A DNA stretch of 64,000 nt from Flavobacterium poyangense. Lineage in GTDB: Bacteria > Bacteroidota > Bacteroidia > Flavobacteriales > Flavobacteriaceae. Below the pieces are notes generated by a model. That model ran no database searches. It had not been told where the DNA came from and saw only the letters and a list, made by a program, of their open reading frames with translations. The stretch spans positions 328,709-392,708 of the forward strand of contig NZ_JAALLN010000002.1 of assembly GCF_011751075.1 (NCBI RefSeq). The letters run 5' to 3'. Position 1 is the first letter of the stretch; every line of letters starts with the position of its first letter. Of this stretch, positions 53,120-63,200 are shown piece by piece. The position numbers were made by a program, and so were the translations under genes.

Positions 53120-53175
53120 ATGTATTGCAAACTAAAGCTTCTGATTCTTAGTCAGAATTATAGTTTGCAATACAT
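53120..53175 (-). terminator. Two-tier stem-loop downstream of the PorP/SprF gene
   Basis: ATGTATTGCAAACTA (53120-53134) pairs perfectly with TAGTTTGCAATACAT (53161-53175). Inside, TTCTGA pairs with TCAGAA. It lies just after the minus-strand stop at 53193, and a weak TTTTGACAA tail follows on that strand. It may be a terminator or a stable 3' RNA end. Confidence 0.65.
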
Positions 53176-53192
53176 CTCAACTGTAAATTATA

Positions 53193-54188
53193 TTAATCGT
53201 GAACCGGACTTTGTGTACAAGGACAGTTACTAATGGATCCTAAGAAATCGAATCCGATGGTCACAACGTGTGTTCCTGAGTTGTAGGCTCCAAAATCATT
53301 GAACATGACCTGATACGAATACCCAAAATAGAATTTAGACTTCATAAAACCTGCCATTGGTCCAACGGATAGTGGTTTTGGGAATTGATCGTTCAGGAAT
53401 CTATAGGAAACACCCACCCAGTAATAATCTTCATAACGATTGTAATGTCTGTACTTGAAGTTAAAATCGGTAGTTGAACGTCCGTCACTTGCAAAATATT
53501 GGTAATAAAGCGATGGTTCGTATTCAATGCGGCTGTTTTCAGCATCTCTGAAAATGTATCCGGTATAAACCTGATAGTTGGACAATAAATTTGGTTCAAT
53601 TGCTCTACTGGCATTTGGCCCGCCAACACCAAACTTATCTGTATTTTTCTTTAAAACGTTATTTGCATTAAAACTAATGTAAAAATCTTTAAAACGATAT
53701 AAGGCACTGACATCAAAGTTATTATTCATTGTTCGTCTGTCGTCTGTAACATAGGCATCCAATGGTCTATCGATAGAAGTATTGAACTGATTAACATCAA
53801 TTCTGAAAGTATTGATGTTATATGAGACTCCAAACGACAAATATTGTTTAGAATAATAATCTAAAATCAGGTGATGTGCAAACGAAACTTTGGCTCCGGT
53901 TTGTCTAGTATAACCATTTTTGTCATTATAAAGCGAAATACCAACTCCAGAACGGTCCATAACTCTAAAATCCGCAAACACAGATTGGTTTTCTGGGGCA
54001 TCTTCAACTCCAACCCACTGCTTAAGTCCATTGGCCCGGATTCTAAGATTGTCACCAATACCAGCATAGGCAGGAGAAAGAACAAAAGGGTTATCCGCAA
54101 GATACTGCGTAAATACCGGTAGGTTTAACTCCTGGCTGTAACTAGTCGTTACAGCCATAAGTACTAAGGATAAAATTAATTTTTTCAT
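53193..54188 (-). CDS. PorP/SprF-family type IX secretion partner protein
   Basis: I place the start at ATG 54186-54188, giving the signal peptide MKKLILSLVLMAVTTSYSQ. The frame is open further to 54260 but would run into the previous gene. The roughly 331-residue outer-membrane barrel starts ELNLPVFTQYLADNPFVLSPAY, the PorP/SprF hallmark, and ends in an aromatic strand region (VVTIGFDFLG) with an odd NCPCTQSPVHD tail. Members are needed for secretion or anchoring of the type B CTD protein encoded just upstream. In F. johnsoniae this pair is SprB-SprF. The 43-base gap shows co-transcription. Confidence 0.92.
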   Translation of the reverse strand: MKKLILSLVLMAVTTSYSQELNLPVFTQYLADNPFVLSPAYAGIGDNLRIRANGLKQWVGVEDAPENQSVFADFRVMDRSGVGISLYNDKNGYTRQTGAKVSFAHHLILDYYSKQYLSFGVSYNINTFRIDVNQFNTSIDRPLDAYVTDDRRTMNNNFDVSALYRFKDFYISFNANNVLKKNTDKFGVGGPNASRAIEPNLLSNYQVYTGYIFRDAENSRIEYEPSLYYQYFASDGRSTTDFNFKYRHYNRYEDYYWVGVSYRFLNDQFPKPLSVGPMAGFMKSKFYFGYSYQVMFNDFGAYNSGTHVVTIGFDFLGSISNCPCTQSPVHD

Positions 54189-54231
54189 TGTAATAATTTT
54201 TTTAGATAACATCATAGGGGCTATTATTTTG

Positions 54232-57200
54232 TTATCTGTATAAAGTGAAATGTCCAACAAACTCTCTCATATCTCTCTCATCATTTAGTTTAAGAACATA
54301 CCAGTAATCACCTGAAGGCAATTCAACACCATTGTATTTACCATCCCATTTTTGACCATAACGGTATTTTCCAACTTCACGACCGTATCTGTCGAAGATC
54401 GAGAAGGTAAGGTTGGTGTAAATATTCGTACAACCAGGACCCCATTCGTTATAGTTACCATTTGGTGTGAAATAATCATCTAAACAAACATCTACAAACT
54501 CTCTGTAAACATTTACATCGGCGATACAACCATTCTGGTCTCTAACTTGAATTTTGTAAGTTCCGGTTTTGTAGAACTTAAACTTGTTAGACGATCCAAA
54601 TGGTCCTCCCTCAAAACTGTATTCGTATACAGGAGCTCCACCTGCAGCAGTAACAGAAATTACATTCATTTCTTGTTGACCAGGAGTCTCTATTAAAGTC
54701 AATTTTGTATAAGGAACAATCGTGAATTCTTTAGAGAACTGGAAACAACCATTTTCGTGAATTGCTGTAACAATATGAACTCCAGGAGCCACATCTTTGA
54801 ATACAGGGTCTTTCGTATTTGTTGTTTTATCACCATCAAGTTCATAGGTAATAAGCGATAAATCATAGTTACTTGGATCTACACTTACCACTACTCTATT
54901 AGCCTGAGCATTATCAACACAGTCATAGAATACTTCAACTGTAGGATTAAGTGTAACCGGGATTGGTAATGTTATTACTTCTTCACCAAAACAACCTTTA
55001 CTGTCTATGATATAAACGGTATGTGCACCACCGATAAGTCCAGGGAAAGCAAAAATAGTTTGTCCCACAGCACCCGCTGTAAATGGTCCTTTATCATTAT
55101 CAAGACTATAACTGTATGGGGCTGTTCCACCTTTTACTTCTACTTCAAAATAACCGTCTTTATCTCCTTTACAATATTCAGGTTTTGTTTTACCAACAAC
55201 TTCAGCAACTGTGATTGCATCCGGTTGTTTAACCTCAACATCTTTGAGAAGAACATAACATTCGTTTTCATCCTGAACCAGTACATCATAGAAACCAGGT
55301 TTTAAATTTTCGAACACATTCTTATCAAAGAACTGTCTGAACTCAGGCTCTATCGCATATTTATAAATTCCTGTACCCCCTTGTACATTTACTGTTATCA
55401 TTCCGTTATTGTAACCATTACAAGTTACATCAGTTACAACCGTAGTTGCACTTAACGGCGCATTTGGTTCTTTAATTTCAATTACAGCAGAAGGTGTATC
55501 ACAATCTACACTATTTACTTTCACGATATACTTACCAACTGTTAACTGGGTAAATACTCCCGGTGTAAGTTGAGTCGGCGCCGGTGTAATATCAACTCCA
55601 AATTCATTTTGAAGCGTGTAGGTATAGTTACCCAAACCTCCTTTTGCAATAGCAGTAATAGTACCTGAAGCATCCCCTTTACATGTAATATCAACATGAA
55701 CTAATTTCTCAAACGTTAATGCCGGAATTACAGGCATTTCAACACTATTTGATGCATAACTAGTACATCCGTTTGCGTCTTTAATAAAATAACTATAGGT
55801 CGTTTTAGTCGTTGTAAACGGCAATGTGATGTCAATTGATGTACCTGTCATTGCAATATAACCAGTTCCGTTTTGGCTATAGAAATAAGGTGCAGTACCT
55901 CCAACAGCAGTAAGCGTAAGAACCGGTAAAACTTTACAAGTTTCATTCGTTTTGATTTCTAACGACGCTTTTACTTTTGTTGGCTCAGCAATTGTTACTG
56001 TATTAGAAATTCCTTTACAGCTCCAACTATCATTAACTGTCACAGAATATGTTCCTGCTTTAAGTCCTGTAAATTGCAACGCTCCTTGTGATTGCTGGCT
56101 GATTACAGTTCCATCAACTAAAGTTCCATTCAAAGTATAAGTATAGTTCCCTGAACCACCTGTTACTGAATTAATCGTAACTACTCCATTCTCATCATCA
56201 AAACAAGCAAGTAGTGGAGTACCCGTTATCACAACATTAATTGGTGTTGGAATATTTAATTGAACTGGCGTAGAAACTTCACAACCTTTACTGTCTTTAA
56301 CAAATACAGTATAAGATCCCGGAGTTAATCCTTGGAAAACATAAGCAGAAGAGTACGCGAAATTCATCGGGCCAACCAATTTATATTGGTAACCTCCTGG
56401 CCATCCACCTTCAGCAGAAACTGAAATCTCACCGTCTTTACTACCCACTGCACAAGTAATCTCTTTTTTCTCTGCTTTAATTTTTAATTGAGCAGCTGGT
56501 CCTTCAATACTAAATTCAGTATGAACAGGACAGAATGGTGAATTACTTAATGTAGCGTCTACCTTATAAGTACCACTTATCAGGTTTGAAAGCACTAATG
56601 TCGCAGAAGTAGTAACTCCGTTGCGAGTCACACCAGATTCATGCGTAATCACATAAGTAAATATACCGGCTTCATCTGTTGGAACAATGTTGTCAACCAA
56701 TGTTAAAGTGGCACTACCGTTAGCATCACCAAAACAAATCACATTTTTCACATCAGAAGCTACAATTTTAAATGTATTTGGCTCATCTACTTTATGGAAT
56801 CTTTCGATACTACATCCTGTAACCGTATTGGTTACAACAATTTTATATAAACCAACTTTTAATCCTGCAAACGATCCTGTAGGACTAGATGTAATAGGAT
56901 ATACCGTACCGTCAACACCTTCAAGGGTATAACTTAAAGCTGGTAGTGTTCCTATCGTTGAGATTGCTGAAACCACAATCGACTCATCGTCTCTACAAGT
57001 AATTTTTGTAACATCAATTTTTAAATCACTGATATTAGCATATGGTGCAATAATAACATTGTTTGACTGACCTTGACATTTGTTAGAATCAAAAACAGTT
57101 ACGCTGTATGTACCACCTAAATAATCAAATTCTGTATAGGTGTTTTTATCGCTTTTTTGAACGGAAACACCATTTCTAAAGAATTCATAAAGTACATAGT

Positions 57201-60200
57201 TACCTGAACCTCCGGTAACAGAACCAGGAGCTACAGTAATTGTCGCATTGTTTGCTGTATTGGTACCAGCATTACAAACATATTGTGTAACTGTTGGCAA
57301 TCCTACAGTAATAGCCAATGGCTCAGGAACAGTGATAGAAGCTGTACCCGGACATCCTCTTCCTGACAATACGGTTACGGTATACAATCCGTACGGCAAG
57401 TCATTGAAAATAGGCAAATCCTGAGCTGGTCTTGCAACAAATCCGGCAGGACCCGTTAAACTGTAGGTATATTTAGGATTGTTATTAGATCCTGCTAATG
57501 TTACAGTAATACTTCCGTCTAAACCATCTTTACATGAAACAGCAGTTGGAGTTAAAACAATTCCGGTAACTAATGTCGGTACTTCGATTTCTTTAACTAC
57601 TTCTTTTTCACATAAGGTCACAATATCTCTTACTTTGAAAGTATAAACTCCAGGAGCAAGATTTGTAAAGTTAGGTTGAACCTGACTTGTAACCCAATTG
57701 TCTTTCGTATACACATAGCTGTTTGGAGGTGTAACTGTACCGCCTAAAGCTTCTAATGTAATTTCACCATTTGCTGTATTACAAACTGGCATAATACTAA
57801 TTGTAGCACGCAACTCAAGAGGATCTAAAATCGTAACCGGAGCAGCCGCAGTTGTTTTACATTGGTTTTTATCCATTACTGTTACGGTGTAGTTTCCTGC
57901 TGCAAAAACAGTGAAGAAACTATCATCCTGGAACTGCTGACCGTCTAAACTGTATTTTAAAGGTCCAACTCCACTAGCCGTAACATCAATTCTATATCCT
58001 GCTGCACTGAAACATTGACTCGCCACTTTTACATCGGTAATTACCGGCAGAGGGTCTACAGAAATCTGTACGCTTTGGAAAGCATAACAACCGTTAACGT
58101 CTTTCACATAAACATCCCATGCATCAAACAATGGAGCAATCTTAGTCGTTGCAATTGTTTTAGTAACGTCTGCCTGATAGTCTGCATCAACCGGTAAAGT
58201 TCCTGCAGGTACAAAAGCATAGATATAATCCGGTGTACCACCCACAATAGACGTTTTGTCTACCGTAAGTACCGCACCTTTTGTGTTACAATTCTGATTG
58301 ACAACATTTACTTTCAATCCGCTAATGTTTAATACCGGCGGTTGTGTAATAGTAACTTTATTTGAAAGTACCATACAAGATGGATATGCTGTTTGAGTAA
58401 CTTCAACTACATAATCTCTTCCTGCCCCTAATCCGGTAATGATATACGGATTATTAACAGCTGCATTTATACCTGTTCCTGAAGCTACAGGTGCTCCTGC
58501 AAGAAGAACTCTGTAATTGTAAGTTCCTGTATAATTTTCAAGAGTAATTGTAATTTTTCCATCCGTTTTCCCGTCACAACTTACCATTGCAGAAGCATTC
58601 GCAATCACTTTCATAGTATTAAATAACGGAACGTTATAAACATCCGAAAGAACGGTACATAAGGTCGTTTTATCTTTTATTAAGAACTGGTAAGAATGAC
58701 CTGCATCAACAGCCGTATATTTAAACGAGCTTGTTCCAACCGGAACCTGAACCACAGGACCAAACAGTACACCGTCTTTATACACCTGGTACTCAAAATT
58801 AGCTGTACCACCTGCAATTACTACATTAATAATTTCACCCGCATTGATACAATCTGCTTTAGTATCTAAACTAGTTGTAGCAGAAATCAATTTAGGGAAT
58901 GGATTAATTGAAATCTGAACATCGTCAATACATCCGTTTGCATCTTTTACATAGAATGTACGATTTTGAATTGATCCGTTATCAGTCACATTAAATGTAT
59001 TCGTTGTTTTCCAATTACCTGTTGCGATATCGCTATAAGTATAATCTGAAACAGCACCTGTTCCTACACCACCTGCTCCTGTAACCGTAACAATCGTTGC
59101 ATTTACAGTATTCACAGCAGAACATGTAAATGGCGAAGCAACCGCAGAAGCCACAACCGGAGTTGGAGGATTAATTACAACAGTATCAGAATCTGAACAA
59201 CCTCTTGCAGATGTAACGGTAACTGTATAAGTACCCGCAATTAAATCTGTAAATAAAGGATTATTCACCTGAGTAACAACAGCACCACCCGCAGGTATAG
59301 TACGTTGAATCGTGTACGTATAATCAGGATTAGTATTAGAAGTAGCCAAATTAACTAAAATCGAACCATCTCCTACAGTCCCCTGAGTTCCTGAACAACT
59401 TGGCGAAGTTGGAGTTGCAGTAAATACAACCGGAGCCGGAGACGCCATAACAATCGCCGGAATTGGATACGAACATCCTTTAGTATCAATTACTGTAAAT
59501 ACATAACTACCTGCAGTTGTTACCGTATAATCAGCAAAAGTAGCAGCAGCATTAGCAAACGATACCGGTGCAGAAGGCAATCCTCCATTGATAGCTACTG
59601 TGTAGCTGTAAACAGGGTATCCACCAACGGCTTTTATTCTGATTGTTCCGTTAACAACACCTGTACAATAAAGGTCTTTTGTGTTTTCTACCGAAGCAAA
59701 AAGCTGACCATTAATTTTAGTTGATATAGCATCTGTACAACCAAATTTATCTTTAACTGTAATGGTATAATCACCCGGTTTTAAACCTGGGAATGAACCA
59801 CTTGTTTGCCAATTTGTACCATCAATACTAAACTCGTATGGCGTTACCACATGTGGCGTACCTACAGAATTAGCACTAACGTTTATAGTTGTCGAGTTAT
59901 CATTTACATAGCAATAATTTGAAGCATCAATTGTAATAGTTGGCTTAACCGGTGCTGTTAAAGTAAATGAATCTGTTAACTCACAACCATTAGCATCTTT
60001 TACAGCAATAGTATATAATCCTGTCTGCGTAAGACCTGCAAAAGTTCCGTTCGTATTTGTTAAGATCGTTGCACCATTAGTCAATGTGTAAGTATAATTA
60101 CCCCATCCAAACTGAGCTGTAATAACCACCTGACCAAAAGTCGAACAACCAAGAGGTGTAACCACTTTGCTTATTGTAAGCGCAGCAGGCGGAGCAGTAA

Positions 60201-63200
60201 TAGCGAATGGTAATGTCATTTCGCAATTTGTTACGTCATCGTACACTTTGATTGAGTGTGGACCTGCAGCTAATCCTGTCAAATTAATAGTCGCATTGGT
60301 TTGACCTGTTACGGCTGGAGCACCGTCTAATTCATAACGATAAGTACCCCCTACAACTGAACCAAAACCTGATACGAAGAAAGTAGCTTTCCCGTCTACG
60401 GCTGTAGAACAAGTAATACCAGTTGTAGATTGTTCAACAATCTTAATTTTCGTAACGTCATTAATACGCAATGGTTTTTGGAAAATACAGCCATTTGCGT
60501 CTTTAACCTGAAATACATAATCTATATTCGGTTTGATATTTGAGAACGTTGCTGTAGTACCGTTATCAATCATTTCACTTGCAGGTGAAACAATTTGATA
60601 CGTAACAGTACCAACACCATTAGCAACTGCTGACACAGCAACTGTTGTTGTTAATTGTGTACAGGTAATGGCTAATCCTTGTGTTAAATTGAAGCCCGTT
60701 GGAGCGTTTAACTTAAAGATATCAACAGTACCTGATTTAGGACAACCGTTTGCATCTCTTACACTGAATGGAATATTCAATTGATCTGCTTTAGTGTCAC
60801 TTACAAAATAAGTATTCTGAGTAGTGAAAGCACTATTGTTAAAACTATATTCATAAGTACCCGTTCCTCCTGTTGCAGACAATACAACTTTAGCATCTTG
60901 TCCAACATTTCCAGGACCACATGATAATGGAGTAATAACCGGAGCGACAATAACTACATCAGTAGGCTGACCTAAAATCACAGAACCGCTAGCTTCACAA
61001 CCCAATGCATCTTTTACAATATAAGGGTAAGCAGCAGCTCTTGAAACAACAGGATAAGTCTCTGTTGAAGAGAATCCAAGTCCATTAAAATTATAGGTAT
61101 ATGGTCCTTTTCCACCTGTAGCCGATAATACAATGCTACCTGTTCCACCAAAACATAATGGTTGGATCGCGTTAGCAGCCGGTACAATTGGTACGATTGG
61201 ATCAATTGTTACCGGATTGGTATCAATAGGACAACCATTTAAATCTGTAATTCTGAATATATAAGTATCTGCAGAAGCTGCAGGAACTACGTAATCAAAT
61301 GATGTTACACCGGCAACAACTGTTGTTGCAGGAGTAATGGCAACAAAACCAGCAGAACCTTTTTTAACCTGGTACGTGTATGGAGTTGTTCCGTTTTTAA
61401 CTTCAACATGAATAATAGCATCTTCAACAACAGTTCCTGTTACTGAACAAGCTAAAACTTTGCCGATAGAAGCGCCAGCAATTGGCGTTGCATTTATGTT
61501 TATAGTATGCGTTATTGGACAACCATTTTTGTCTGTAACAATAATAGTTTGCATACCTGAATTAAGACCTGAAGCTGTATACGTTAATCCGGTAAGTGTA
61601 ACAGGATTTCCACCATTAACACTTACTTTATACGGAGCCATTGAAGGTGTTGGATCTGTTACAGTTACCGTAACAGCAAATGCTCCTTCTAAAGCACAAT
61701 GATTCACAACACTCAAAGCAAATACCGGATTAGGATCTAAAATAACAGTAACCGGTTTTTCTGTAATACAACCATTTGCATCTTTAACCCAAACAAGGTA
61801 ATTTCCTGAATCTACATAGAATGTACCTGTACTATGAGTTGGTAAAAATGATGCTGCAGTAGGTTTAGTATCATCAGCAGCTACGTAACCAATTGAACCG
61901 TTATCCGGAACGATTTGGTATAAGAAAGAACCCGCTCCGCCAGCAGCCTGAGCTTTAACAATACCAGCCTTTGGATTACAGTTATCATTTTTAATAGATG
62001 ATACCAGTAATGATAAAGGTGTTGTTGATTCTTTTATTTCAAACATTGTTGAAGCAGCTTTACATCCGATAACTGCTCCAGCCTTTTCTGTGAATACAAT
62101 ATAATATCTTCCCGGAGCTAATATACCTGCTCCTGTTGCAGGATATGATTTTGTAAATGATGGACCCGTAACCGGTTCGTTTAATACAGGGCTCATTGCA
62201 GCATTATCCTGATCTCTGAAAATCTGATAATCTACAGAAGTTGTTCCTGCAGCATATCCGGTAACCGTAAAAGTCACTCTACCGTCCCCTAAACCTTTAC
62301 AAGTAACATTCTCAGGAGTTGGAGTTCCAACTAAACTGGAAGCCGGAGGTATAGGACCACTTGCCGTTTTTAAGAAATAACAATTTGTAGTTAAATCATG
62401 TACCACAAAAGTATAAGTCACACCCGGAATAAGTGGATTAAATGTTTTAATATTTCCACCAACCGTATCAGGACCTGAGTAGTTGGTCGTATATGGAGGC
62501 GTATTAAACTCTAATATTCCAAACTCATAGTTTCCACTACCTACAGAAGCAACAGCTGTTACAATTGCGGTACCACCTGAAGTACAATCAGAAGCAGTGT
62601 TAATATCAATTTTCAAATCATTTGGAGGTGAAGCCATAACCTCTACTTTCGATACAGAACAACTGTTCTGATCTCTAACTTCTACCGTATAAATACCAAA
62701 ATTGATGATGTCAAATTTATGGTCTTCTCTGGCTGTTGTTGTATAAGAATCTGTGTACCCAAAATTATTACTAATATAGTAGGTGTATTGTCCTGTTCCA
62801 CCTGTAGCATTAATTACTGTAATTGAACCTAAAGTTGAACCCGGAGGTGTCGCCAATGGATCACATTCAATATTTGCAACAGAAGTACCGAAGGTAATAG
62901 GATCCGGAGCCACCACAAATACTTGCGCAGGACCTGATACAACACAACCTTTAGCATCACGAACCTGATAAGTATATCCTAAACCGGTTCCTGTTCCTCC
63001 TGCTAAATCTGTAAAATAACCCGTAGTATTACTGCTAAGCCAATTATCAATTGTATAAGTAAACGGACGAACCCCACCGGAAGTAACCGAAATCTGAATT
63101 GTACCTTCTGTAGAAGAAGTACATTTTGTACCTGTTGCCACGGCAGTAATAACCGGTGGCATAGGTGTTGTAACTGTTACCGGAACAGTACTTACCGCAG

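Noticed and set aside
53056..53151. 31-residue frame starting MKKNKFKFKEDKN on the plus strand, faintly like a small peptide precursor
   Set aside because: No promoter, no modification or export genes nearby, and its end lies inside the large stem-loop at 53120-53175.
54189..54260. Upstream extension of the PorP/SprF frame
   Set aside because: It would overlap the preceding gene, and the shorter start gives a proper signal peptide.
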